Shown: piece by piece, positions 7,967 through 15,402 of the stretch
Layout of the letters: each line of letters begins with the position of its first letter
How positions within the stretch are numbered: position 1 is the stretch's first letter
Origin: an uncultured Collinsella sp.
Lineage (GTDB): Bacteria; Actinomycetota; Coriobacteriia; Coriobacteriales; Coriobacteriaceae
Direction of reading: 5' to 3'
Length of the DNA stretch: 27,184 nucleotides
NCBI GenBank assembly: GCA_900548515.1
Contig: URKU01000019.1
Span: 1 to 27,184, forward strand
Notes under the pieces: model-generated
What the model was told of the DNA's origin: nothing
The model's database searches: none
Seen by the model: the letters and a program-made list of their open reading frames with translations, nothing else
Position numbers and translations under genes: made by a program

Positions 7967-8979
7967 TGGCCGACATCCATATTCTTGTTGCCGACGATTC
8001 CGCTGGCCGGCGTCTCGACGCCTTTTTGGGCGCCAACGACGGTTGCCCCACGCGCTCTGCCTGCGCACATCTGATCGAGGGAGGCGCCGTTGCCGTCAAT
8101 GGCGAGACCTGCCTGTCCAAAAAGTACGCCGTGCGCGCCGGCGATCGCATTTCGGTCGATCTGCCCGAGCCGCACGATCCCACCGACGTGATCCCCGAGG
8201 CCATCCCGCTCGACATTCGCTATGAGGACGACTATCTCATCGTGCTCTCCAAGCAGCGTGGCCTGGTGTGCCATCCTGCCCACGGCCACGAGAGCGGCAC
8301 GCTAGCCAACGCCCTGGTCTATCACTGCGGTATCGACCATCTGGGCACCGTGCAGGGCGAGGACCGCCCCGGCATCGTGCATCGTTTGGATCGCGATACC
8401 TCGGGCCTCATGCTTGCGGCAAAAGACGACGACACGCAGCGCGCACTCCAAAATCTCATTCGCACGCGCACGCTCGATCGTCGCTATATCACGCTCGTTC
8501 ACGGACATATCGCTATGGATGAGGGCACCATTAACACCGGCATTGCCCGTTCTACGCGTGACCGTGTCAAGATGGCGGTTTCGGACGATCCTTTCGCGCG
8601 CCAGGCCATTACGACCTTTAAGGTCCTCGAGCGCTTCGATTCCACGCGTTTTGACGACGGCTATACGCTCGTCGAGTGCCACCTGTTTACGGGCCGCACA
8701 CATCAGATTCGCGTGCATATGCGCCATATCAACCACGCCTGCGTGGGCGATCCGCTCTACGGCAAGTGCGATGCACGCGCCGATCAGGGTCTGACCAGGC
8801 AATTCCTTCATTCCTGGCGTGTTGCATTCGACCATCCCGTGACGGGGGAGCGCATTGAGTGCCGCGACGAGCTGCCGTGGGATCTCGCTGCGGTTCTTGA
8901 CGACCTGGCCCCGCGCTCGCTTGGTCGCACCGCTGCCGGCGACGAGATCGTTCCTCAGCTCGGTCTTCTCGAAGCCTAG
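7966..8979 (+). CDS. rluD: RluA/RluD-family 23S rRNA pseudouridine synthase
   Basis: Isomerises specific uridines of large-subunit rRNA to pseudouridine, 337 aa. An N-terminal S4 RNA-binding region (about 10-75; RLDAFLG, SRSACAHLIEGGAVAVNG-like) precedes the catalytic domain with GIVHRLDRDTSGLML, where D142 in the RLD triplet is the catalytic Asp. Further family signatures are the YITLVHG strand and the LFTGRTHQIRVHM motif. S4 plus RluA domain fits the RluD subgroup; the exact target uridines cannot be told from sequence. The start ATG shares its A with the lspA TAA stop. lspA-rluD is a common pairing in Gram-positive bacteria. Confidence 0.92.
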   Translation: MADIHILVADDSAGRRLDAFLGANDGCPTRSACAHLIEGGAVAVNGETCLSKKYAVRAGDRISVDLPEPHDPTDVIPEAIPLDIRYEDDYLIVLSKQRGLVCHPAHGHESGTLANALVYHCGIDHLGTVQGEDRPGIVHRLDRDTSGLMLAAKDDDTQRALQNLIRTRTLDRRYITLVHGHIAMDEGTINTGIARSTRDRVKMAVSDDPFARQAITTFKVLERFDSTRFDDGYTLVECHLFTGRTHQIRVHMRHINHACVGDPLYGKCDARADQGLTRQFLHSWRVAFDHPVTGERIECRDELPWDLAAVLDDLAPRSLGRTAAGDEIVPQLGLLEA

Positions 8980-8997
8980 TCAGTATTAGGTGGTTTC

Positions 8998-9029
8998 TTG
9001 AACGCCCCTAGCCTGCGGTAAGATATACG
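8998..9029 (+). promoter_or_regulatory. probable promoter upstream of the GT2 gene
   Basis: TTGAAC at 8998-9003 resembles a -35 box. The run TAAGATATACG at 9019-9029 offers several overlapping -10 choices at 15-20 nt spacing. The register is uncertain, but the 82-nt gap after rluD is otherwise free of signals. Confidence 0.4.
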
Positions 9030-9061
9030 ATTGTTTACGTAACGCGTTCCTGGGAGCCTGC

Positions 9062-10357
9062 ATGCTCGCCTTTTTACAAACCAACACGCCCATCGTGATC
9101 TTCAACCAGATTGTCGTCACGCTGCTCACGGTCTGCTTTCTGTACCAGGTGGTCTTCTTTGTCATCGGTGCTCTTCGTGGCGAGGTCGCGCCTCCCAAGG
9201 CCAAAAAACTCCACCGCTATGCCTTCTTTATCGCGGCGCATAACGAGGAGGCCGTGATCGCCAACCTCGTTCGCTCCATCAAGGACCAGGATTATCCGTC
9301 CGAGCTTATCGAGGTCTTTGTGGTCGCCGATGCCTGCACCGACAACACGGCACAGCTTGCGCGCGAGGCGGGCGCTATTGTCTATGAGCGCAACGACCTT
9401 GCCCGCAAGGGTAAGAGCTGGGTCATGGACTTTGGTTTCGACCGTATTCTTAACGAGTATCCGGATACGTTTGAAGGTTACTTTATCTTCGATGCCGATA
9501 ACGTCATCTCCCGCGATTACGTCTCCAAGATGAACGATGCCTTTGACCAGGGCTTCCATGTGGTCACGAGCTATCGCAACTCCAAGAACTTTGGCAGCTC
9601 GTGGATCTCGGCAGCTAATGCTACTTGGTACCTGCGCGAGGCGCGCTTTCTCAACAACGCGCGCAATATCTGCAAGACTTCTTGCGCTGTCTCGGGTTCG
9701 GGCTACCTCATCTCCGCCAGCGTTATCGAGGGCATGCACGGTTGGCAGTTCCATACGCTGACCGAGGATATTCAGTTCACCACGTTCTGCGCCATTCACG
9801 GCATTCGCATCGGTTATGCGCCGGCGGAGTTCTTTGACGAACAGCCCGTGACGTTTAAGGCGTCCTGGAAACAGCGCATGCGGTGGACCAAGGGCTTTTA
9901 CCAGGTGTTCTTTACCTACGGTAAGCATCTGGTCAAGTCAACCTTCCGCTACCATCGCTTTGCCGCCTACGACATGTTTATGACCATCGCCCCGGGTATG
10001 CTGCTGTCCCTGATCTCCATGCTCGCCAATGCGACGTTCCTGATCGTGGGCGGTCTTTCGCACGGCTTCTTGGCTACCGAAGTCGAGATGCAGGCGTGCG
10101 CCGCTTCGCTCATTATGACCTTCGCCATGATGTATCAGACGTTCTTCATCTTGGCGCTGCTCACGACTATCTTTGAGTACAAGCATATTCACTGTGCGCA
10201 AAAGTGGCGCCTGGTGACCAACCTGTTTACCTTCCCGATCTTTATGTTCAGCTATATCCCCATCACGGTGGCAGCGCTGTTCCTGAAGGTCGACTGGGTT
10301 CCTACCCAGCATGCCGTAAACGTCACCCTCGACGAGGTCATGCAAGGCGCCAAATAA
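9062..10357 (+). CDS. membrane processive family 2 glycosyltransferase
   Basis: A 431-aa integral membrane glycosyltransferase. An N-terminal helix (about 12-37) leads to a GT-A domain with D90 (VVADACTDNT), DAD at 144-146, TED at 234-236 and the QRMRW motif at 271-275. The D, DxD, TED and Q-x-x-R-W set is the signature of processive beta-glycosyltransferases (cellulose, hyaluronan or poly-GlcNAc synthase type). Several C-terminal helices (about 295-415) would form the export channel. Donor and product cannot be deduced. The start is supported by GGGAG at 9052-9056, 5 nt upstream. No partner genes of known polysaccharide synthesis clusters are adjacent, and a hairpin terminator closes the gene, so it acts alone or with unlinked partners. 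Confidence 0.85.
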   Translation: MLAFLQTNTPIVIFNQIVVTLLTVCFLYQVVFFVIGALRGEVAPPKAKKLHRYAFFIAAHNEEAVIANLVRSIKDQDYPSELIEVFVVADACTDNTAQLAREAGAIVYERNDLARKGKSWVMDFGFDRILNEYPDTFEGYFIFDADNVISRDYVSKMNDAFDQGFHVVTSYRNSKNFGSSWISAANATWYLREARFLNNARNICKTSCAVSGSGYLISASVIEGMHGWQFHTLTEDIQFTTFCAIHGIRIGYAPAEFFDEQPVTFKASWKQRMRWTKGFYQVFFTYGKHLVKSTFRYHRFAAYDMFMTIAPGMLLSLISMLANATFLIVGGLSHGFLATEVEMQACAASLIMTFAMMYQTFFILALLTTIFEYKHIHCAQKWRLVTNLFTFPIFMFSYIPITVAALFLKVDWVPTQHAVNVTLDEVMQGAK

Positions 10358-10365
10358 CCACCACC

Positions 10366-10407
10366 AAAACCACCGCAAAGGGGACAGGCACCTTTGTGGT
10401 GGTTTTT
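10366..10407 (+). terminator. hairpin terminator after the GT2 gene
   Basis: AAAACCACCGCAAAGG (10366-10381) pairs with CCTTTGTGGTGGTTTT (10391-10406) with one G-T pair and a 9-nt loop, then further T. Its reverse complement closely matches the element at 2722-2761, with CCGCC/GGCGG there replaced by CCACC/GGTGG here. Confidence 0.88.
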
Positions 10408-10438
10408 GCGTTTGAGCTGCTGCCCAAGGAGGTTTTCG

Positions 10439-10861
10439 ATGATCTATATCCCGTTTTGGATTTGCATCTTTGCCGGCGCGTGGATTGATGCCCGTGAGCG
10501 GCGGTTTCCCAATGGGCTTGCCGGCGCATGTGCCGTGGCGGCGTTGGCGGGTGTTTGGCTCGACCTCGGTTTGAACACTGCGCTTGACCACGCGGGTCTT
10601 GCCGTCATTGTGTATCTTGCTCTCGTGCTGACTGAGTCCCTCTGGCGTCGTCTTCGCCAAATCCCGGGCATTGGCATGGGGGACGTCAAGGCACTCTTTG
10701 CCCTTTGTACCTTCGATCCCCTGGGCGGCGTTGTCGCGTTTGCGGTTGCGCTCCTGACCCTTGCCGTCGCTTGCCTCATCGCAAAATCACGCTCCCTGCC
10801 ATTGCTGCCGTTTTTGGTGCCTATTTTTGCCATAATCGAGGTCGTGGGCTGCACTTTGTAA
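10439..10861 (+). CDS. minimal A24-family prepilin peptidase
   Basis: A 140-aa polytopic membrane aspartyl protease of the type IV prepilin/preflagellin peptidase family. It shows the first catalytic Asp motif I-D17-x-R-x-R-R-F-P-N and the second GMGD82VK, both intact, within about five or six hydrophobic segments. It lacks the N-terminal zinc/methylase region of PilD, resembling CpaA/TadV/FlaK-type minimal enzymes. The ATG at 10439 is preceded by a perfect AAGGAGG (10426-10432) at 6-nt spacing; an upstream in-frame GTG at 10394 lies inside the terminator hairpin and is rejected. No pilin or secretion gene lies nearby, so its substrates (type IV pili, Tad pili or competence pseudopilins) are encoded elsewhere. 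Confidence 0.85.
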   Translation: MIYIPFWICIFAGAWIDARERRFPNGLAGACAVAALAGVWLDLGLNTALDHAGLAVIVYLALVLTESLWRRLRQIPGIGMGDVKALFALCTFDPLGGVVAFAVALLTLAVACLIAKSRSLPLLPFLVPIFAIIEVVGCTL

Positions 10862-10892
10862 CCGATTGCGCATCCTTCTTAAGGAGCATGCC

Positions 10893-12140
10893 ATGGCAAC
10901 TAATCAAGAAACGGCCGTCATTAAGGCGCGCATGGACCGTATCCCCTCGGCGTTGTCGCCCGAACTTGTCGAGCGCATTGCCGCCGATCGTGCTTCGGGC
11001 TATGTCAACCCGTATCGTTGCAACGACGATCAGGTCATTCGTCGTATTGATCGCGCCGCCGACAAAGGTACGCTTATGCGTCCGGCGTTTATGCGCGATA
11101 CCGAAAAGATACTTCATCTTCCGGCGTACACCCGTTATGCAGGCAAAACGCAGGTCTTTAGCTTCCGTAGCAATGACGATCTGTCACGCCGCGGTTTGCA
11201 CGTGCAGCTTGTCTCCCGCATTGCGCGCGATATCGGTCGCGCCCTGGGGCTCAATTGCGATCTGATCGAGGCGATTGGCCTGGGTCACGACTTGGGACAC
11301 ACGCCTTTCGGCCATGCCGGCGAGCGCTTCCTCAACGATATCTATCATGAGCGTACGGGGCGTTATTTTTTCCATAACGTGCAGTCGGTCCGCGTGCTCG
11401 ACGCACTGTACGGCCGCAACGTGTCGCTCCAGACGCTCGACGGCGTGCTATGCCATAACGGCGAGTACGAGCAGCGTGTGTTTGAGCTCTCGGACATGGG
11501 CTCCTTTGACCAGTTTGACCAGACGGCTGAGGATTGCATTGCCACGGGCTATAGCGCAATTGGGCATCTGCGTCCCATGACGCTCGAAGGCTGTGTGGTC
11601 CGCATCTCGGATATCCTTGCCTACGTCGGTCGTGACCGTCAGGATGCGATCGCGGCGGGCCTGCTGTCACCCGACGCTTTTGATGATGGCCGGGGCGGTG
11701 CCTACAATAGTTGGATCCTCACGCATGCCTCCATCGATATCGTTGAGCATAGCTATGGTAAGCCGCGCATCGAGATGAGCGAGGACCTGTTTGAGGAGAT
11801 CCGCCGTGCCAAGCGCGAGAACTACGAGAAGATCTATAGCAAGGGCGGTATCGAAGGCGACTCCGAGGCGGAGCTGCGCGAAGCCTTCGAAAAGCTTTAC
11901 GACCGTTGCCTGCAGGATATAAACGAAGGTGACGAGTCCTCGTATATCTTTAAACACCACATTTCTCGCATCGAGCAGCAGCTTTCCTACTACGATCGCG
12001 CCTATGCCTGGCAGAACGATAAGGACCAGGCGGTCGTGGATTACATTGCGAGCATGACGGACGGTTATTTCTGCGAACTGACGAGCAAGCTGTTCCCGGG
12101 TCTAAAGTTTCCGCATCGTACCTATATTAACGAACGGTAG
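10893..12140 (+). CDS. dgt: deoxyguanosinetriphosphate triphosphohydrolase-like HD protein
   Basis: A 415-aa HD-domain dNTP triphosphohydrolase, which cleaves dNTPs to nucleoside and tripolyphosphate. Landmarks: the region TRYAGKTQVFS, a His in LHVQLVSRIAR, the metal motif H132-D133 in GLGHDLGHTPFGHAGE (hallmark of the dGTPase family), and the distal Asp in VVRISDILAYVGRDRQDA. All four HD ligands seem present. The C-terminal domain ends about residue 415. The start at 10893 is preferred because AAGGAG (10881-10886) is 6 nt before it; an in-frame TTG at 10866 lacks a ribosome site. It begins 31 nt after the prepilin peptidase stop and may be cotranscribed. Confidence 0.9.
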   Translation: MATNQETAVIKARMDRIPSALSPELVERIAADRASGYVNPYRCNDDQVIRRIDRAADKGTLMRPAFMRDTEKILHLPAYTRYAGKTQVFSFRSNDDLSRRGLHVQLVSRIARDIGRALGLNCDLIEAIGLGHDLGHTPFGHAGERFLNDIYHERTGRYFFHNVQSVRVLDALYGRNVSLQTLDGVLCHNGEYEQRVFELSDMGSFDQFDQTAEDCIATGYSAIGHLRPMTLEGCVVRISDILAYVGRDRQDAIAAGLLSPDAFDDGRGGAYNSWILTHASIDIVEHSYGKPRIEMSEDLFEEIRRAKRENYEKIYSKGGIEGDSEAELREAFEKLYDRCLQDINEGDESSYIFKHHISRIEQQLSYYDRAYAWQNDKDQAVVDYIASMTDGYFCELTSKLFPGLKFPHRTYINER

Positions 12141-12155
12141 TTCGTATCCTTTCGG

Positions 12156-12161
12156 TATACT
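12156..12161 (+). promoter_or_regulatory. possible -10 element for rarA
   Basis: TATACT lies 15 nt after the dGTPase-like gene and 40 nt before the rarA start. The -35 position (around 12133) has no good match, so only the -10 is supported. Confidence 0.4.
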
Positions 12162-12201
12162 GGTTAGTTGAAAACGTTTTTGATTGATGCACGGGATGGC
12201 T

Positions 12202-13551
12202 ATGGACGACCTTTTTTCTGCCTCGACGCGCGAGCGTTCCTTTAAAAATGCGCCGCTCGCGGTGCGCATGCGACCCAATTCGCTCGACGAGTACGTGGGC
12301 CAGCAAAAGGCCGTCGGTAAGGGCTCATGGTTGCGTGCCGCGATCGAGCACGACGTGCTTTCGAGCGTGATTCTGTATGGGCCGGCCGGTACGGGTAAGA
12401 CGACGCTGGCCCACATTATCGCCAACCATACCAAGAGCGAGTTTGTCGAGGTCAGCGCTGTGACGGGCACCGTGAAGGACTTGCGCCGCGTGATTGATGA
12501 GGCCAAGACGCGCCTGAATACGTATGACCGTCGCACTATCCTGTTTATTGACGAGATTCATCGCTTTTCGAAGTCACAACAGGATGCATTGCTACATGCG
12601 GTTGAGAACCGTACCGTCATTATGATTGGTGCCACGACGGAGAACCCGTACTTCGAGGTCAACTCGGCGTTGCTCTCACGTGGTCGCGTGGTGGAGCTCG
12701 AGCACTTAAAGGACGAGGATATCGCGACGCTCATCGAGCGTGCGCTCGAGGCACCACAGGGCTTGAACGGAAAGTTCTCGGCCGATGAGGATACGGTCAA
12801 GACCATTTGCACGCTGGCAGCGGGTGACGCTCGCTCGGCGCTCACGACGCTCGAGCTTGCGAGCGAGATTGCCGTCACGCGTCCCGATACCGAGGGAACG
12901 CCAGCGCCTGCGGCGGGGGAGCGCTATCCCATCACCGTGGATGACGTGAAGATTGCCAACCCGCGTCGCGGCTTTACGTATGACAAAAACGGCGACATGC
13001 ACTACGACATCATCAGTGCGTTCATCAAGTCCATGCGCGGTAGTGACCCCGATGCCACGATCTATTGGCTCGCGCGCATGATCGATGCTGGGGAGGATCC
13101 TAAGTTTATCGCTCGCCGCATTATGATTCACGCTTCTGAGGATGTTGGCAACGCCGACCCGCAGGCGCTTTTGGTGGCGCATGCCGCGTTTAAGTCTGCC
13201 GAGGTCATCGGCTATCCCGAGTGCCGCATTAACCTGGCTCAGGCTGCACTCTATGTGTGCTTGGCGCCAAAATCCAACGCGTGTGAGGCTTCGATCGATG
13301 CGGCGCTGGCCGATATCCATTCTAGTGGGCTTCGCGAGGTGCCGAGTTATCTGCGCGATCGCCATCGCCCGGGCAGCGATGAATACGGTGTGTATAAGTA
13401 TCCACATGATTATCTCGAAGGCTGGGTCGATCAGCGCTATTTGCCCGAAGGCTTGGAACGCGGTGCATTTTGGCAGCCTGCCGGGCGCGGCTGGGAAGAG
13501 TGGCGCGTAGAGCAAAGCGAACGCGACCGCAGCGGGAATGCACCGAAGTAG
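12202..13551 (+). CDS. rarA: replication-associated recombination protein A (RarA/MgsA AAA+ ATPase)
   Basis: A 449-aa AAA+ ATPase of the RarA/MgsA/WRNIP1 family, acting at stalled replication forks. Order: N-terminal RMRPNSLDEYVGQ, Walker A GPAGTGKT at 60-67, Walker B LFIDEIHRF, sensor 1 IGATTENP, then the C-terminal helical and tetramerisation part with YDIISAFIKSMRGSDPDA and ASEDVGNADPQAL, which is diagnostic for RarA as opposed to RuvB or DnaX. Four in-frame starts lie close together (12184 TTG, 12187, 12196, 12202 ATG). GGGA at 12193-12196 best serves 12202. A TATACT -10 lies upstream, so it probably has its own transcript. Confidence 0.93.
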   Translation: MDDLFSASTRERSFKNAPLAVRMRPNSLDEYVGQQKAVGKGSWLRAAIEHDVLSSVILYGPAGTGKTTLAHIIANHTKSEFVEVSAVTGTVKDLRRVIDEAKTRLNTYDRRTILFIDEIHRFSKSQQDALLHAVENRTVIMIGATTENPYFEVNSALLSRGRVVELEHLKDEDIATLIERALEAPQGLNGKFSADEDTVKTICTLAAGDARSALTTLELASEIAVTRPDTEGTPAPAAGERYPITVDDVKIANPRRGFTYDKNGDMHYDIISAFIKSMRGSDPDATIYWLARMIDAGEDPKFIARRIMIHASEDVGNADPQALLVAHAAFKSAEVIGYPECRINLAQAALYVCLAPKSNACEASIDAALADIHSSGLREVPSYLRDRHRPGSDEYGVYKYPHDYLEGWVDQRYLPEGLERGAFWQPAGRGWEEWRVEQSERDRSGNAPK

Positions 13552-13591
13552 CTGCTGATAATTTTGTCCCACGTTGCTGCTCTTGGCATGT

Positions 13592-13611
13592 TCGGTCCCC
13601 TTTGGGGTACC
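13592..13611 (+). promoter_or_regulatory. inverted repeat and possible promoter before the sigma operon
   Basis: GGTCCCC-TTT-GGGGTACC is a nearly perfect inverted repeat just upstream of the DUF948 gene. TTGGCA at 13583-13588 could be a -35 box and TACCAT at 13608-13613 a -10, though the 19-nt spacing is long. GGGTAC at 13605-13610 also resembles a SigB-type -10, but no matching GTTT -35 is seen at the right spacing. Confidence 0.3.
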
Positions 13612-13651
13612 ATGAAAAACGTCTGTATTTCGATTCTTCCGGGAGGCTTGT

Positions 13652-14239
13652 ATGAGTCCCATTCAAATCGCCCTGCTGCTGCTCGCCGTTGCCGGCGTGT
13701 GGGCCATCGCTGAGCTCGCGCTTACCCTGCGCAAGACCCGCAATGTTGTCGACTCGCTCGATAAGACCGTGAACGACCTCAACAACACCATCGCCGAGGC
13801 TCAGCCTGTGGTGGCAAAGCTCGATGGCGCTGTCGATGAGCTTACGCCGGCGCTTGCCCAGATGGAGCCGCTGCTTAAGTCGAGCAAGACGGCAGTTGAT
13901 GCCCTTACCTCCAATCTCGTAGAGGTCGAAGCCGTGGTTCGCGACATTTCTGAGGTTACGGGCAGCATGGCCGAGGCCAGCAATGCTGTGTCTAGCGTGA
14001 CCGACTCTGCCGCCGGTGCTGTGCAGAAGCTCTTCAATAAGGTGAAGGCTCCTACAGCCGACGCCGATCGCAAGCTCGCCGCTGCCGCTGCGGAGGCCGA
14101 GCAGCCTACCGAGCGCGTCCTAATTGGCGAGGACGAGGCCGCCGCGGGCGACGATGATGGTCAGAAGTCTGTATCCAAGCCGGCTCAGTATTACACCTAT
14201 ACGCCCGCCGAGAACTCTGAGGAGTCCTGCGATGAGTAG
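13652..14239 (+). CDS. DUF948 domain-containing membrane-anchored coiled-coil protein
   Basis: A 195-aa protein with one N-terminal membrane helix (about 4-25) followed by a long amphipathic helical region (NVVDSLDKTVNDLNNTI, repeated hydrophobic spacing to about 130) and an acidic, disordered C-terminus. This layout matches DUF948 proteins such as the Bacillus general-stress protein YtxG; the function is unknown. GGGAGG lies just before the ATG at good spacing. It is the first gene of a compact operon: its last codons overlap the next gene by 8 nt (the ATG at 14232 lies within the codons before the TAG stop), and a SigB/SigF-type sigma factor follows. The link with a stress sigma factor is consistent with the Bacillus relatives. 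Confidence 0.82.
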   Translation: MSPIQIALLLLAVAGVWAIAELALTLRKTRNVVDSLDKTVNDLNNTIAEAQPVVAKLDGAVDELTPALAQMEPLLKSSKTAVDALTSNLVEVEAVVRDISEVTGSMAEASNAVSSVTDSAAGAVQKLFNKVKAPTADADRKLAAAAAEAEQPTERVLIGEDEAAAGDDDGQKSVSKPAQYYTYTPAENSEESCDE

Positions 14240-14609
14240 CGAAGCAACCTGCCCTATCACGCTGACCGTTGCCGGTGACCCGCGTCTCGCTCGCCTTGTG
14301 CGCATGACGGCAGCCAACGTTGGTGCCCTGTGCTCTATGTCTGTCGATCGCATCGAGGACATCCGCATGGCTGCTGAGGAGGCTTTCATCTTTGGTTGCA
14401 CCGCGGTCGACTGCGATGACATCACCATCAAATTCGATGTCGATGAGACCCACGTTGGCATGACTATTACCTTTGGCGACCAGGCTACGGTCGATGAAGA
14501 CGACCAGGCTGCGGTGTATGCCGAGCTCATCCTCGCGAGCGTGTGCGACTCCTACGAAAAGACTGCGGCGCCCCTGACGCTTTCCCTCGACCTCAAGGCG
14601 GATATCTAA
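14232..14609 (+). CDS. RsbW-like anti-sigma regulatory protein with degenerate ATP site
   Basis: A 125-aa protein whose N-terminal half aligns with RsbW/SpoIIAB: strand LTVAGDP, helix RLARLVRMTAANV, then IEDIRMAAEEAFIFGC in place of the IEDLKIAVSEACTNAV N-box. The Mg-binding Asn of the N-box is Phe54; the DxGxG-type G1 box is replaced by TITFGDQ (78-84); no glycine-rich G2 box is seen. It therefore probably does not bind ATP or phosphorylate a partner. Start at 14232 is set by GAGGAG 6-7 nt upstream and overlap with the DUF948 stop. It directly precedes a cognate-type sigma factor, so the likely role is sequestration of that sigma factor. No anti-anti-sigma (RsbV) gene is adjacent. Confidence 0.75.
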   Translation: MSSEATCPITLTVAGDPRLARLVRMTAANVGALCSMSVDRIEDIRMAAEEAFIFGCTAVDCDDITIKFDVDETHVGMTITFGDQATVDEDDQAAVYAELILASVCDSYEKTAAPLTLSLDLKADI

Positions 14610-14610
14610 T

Positions 14611-15402
14611 ATGACCGAACGTTCCCGGAGCGGCAAGACCGCTTGGGACAAGGAGAAAACCCGCGAGCTGTTTCGTCGTTACAAGGAGACCGGTGATCCG
14701 GACGCCCGTGAGCAGCTCGTCATGTCCCATATGAACCTGGTAAGGTTTCTTGCCAACAAATTTAAGAATCGCGGCGAGCCGCTCGACGACCTCATGCAGG
14801 TCGGCTATCTGGGCTTGCTCAAGGCTATCGACCGTTTTGATCCCGAGCGCGGACTCGAGTTCACGACGTTTGCGACACCCACTATCCTTGGCGAGATCAA
14901 ACGCCATTTTCGCGACAAGGGCTGGAGCGTGCGCGTACCGCGTCGTCTGCAGGAGCTCTCGGCCAAGGTCAACCAGGCTACTGACAAACTTACCAACGAG
15001 CTGCAGCGTTCGCCCAAGGTTGAGGAGATCGCTGAGTATCTAGATGTGACTGTCGATGAGGTCCTCGAGGCTATGGAATCGTCTTCGGCCTATACCTCGG
15101 TGCCCATCGAGGCTCCTGGTGCGTCCGATTCCGACGATGCCCCTTCGATTCTCGACCGTTACGCCGACGACGACAACGAGCTCGACTTTACCGATGACCG
15201 CCTGGTGATCGAGGAAGCCATCCGTGATTTCTCGCCGCGCGAGCGCGAGGTGATCGAGCTGCGCTTTGTGAAGGGCATGACCCAGATCGAGATCGCCAAG
15301 AAGCTGGGTATTTCTCAGGTGCAGGTTTCGCGTCTGCTGCGCCGCACGCTTAAGAAGATTCAGGACAAGATCGACCCCGACGGAGTGATGATTCGTTCAT
15401 GA
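14611..15402 (+). CDS. SigB/SigF/SigG-family RNA polymerase sigma factor
   Basis: A 263-aa group 3 sigma factor, directing RNA polymerase to alternative promoters. Region 2: LVMSHMNLVRFLANKF, DDLMQVGYLGLLKAIDRFDP, then FTTFATPTILGEIKRHFRDKGWSVRVPRRLQEL, which is typical of the SigB/SigF/SigG group. Region 3 follows (about 125-165), and region 4 has FSPREREVIELRFVKGMTQIEIAKKLGISQVQVSRLLRRTLKKI with a clear helix-turn-helix. An acidic linker (SDSDDAPSILDRYADDD) separates regions 3 and 4. AAGGCGG lies 10 nt before the ATG. The stop overlaps the next start by 4 nt (ATGA). Stress or general-starvation control is likely from the DUF948 and RsbW-like neighbours, but this is inference. Confidence 0.9.
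   Translation: MTERSRSGKTAWDKEKTRELFRRYKETGDPDAREQLVMSHMNLVRFLANKFKNRGEPLDDLMQVGYLGLLKAIDRFDPERGLEFTTFATPTILGEIKRHFRDKGWSVRVPRRLQELSAKVNQATDKLTNELQRSPKVEEIAEYLDVTVDEVLEAMESSSAYTSVPIEAPGASDSDDAPSILDRYADDDNELDFTDDRLVIEEAIRDFSPREREVIELRFVKGMTQIEIAKKLGISQVQVSRLLRRTLKKIQDKIDPDGVMIRS

Noticed and set aside
10394..10438. upstream GTG start for the prepilin peptidase
   Set aside because: It lies inside the terminator hairpin, while ATG 10439 has a perfect AAGGAGG at 6-nt spacing.
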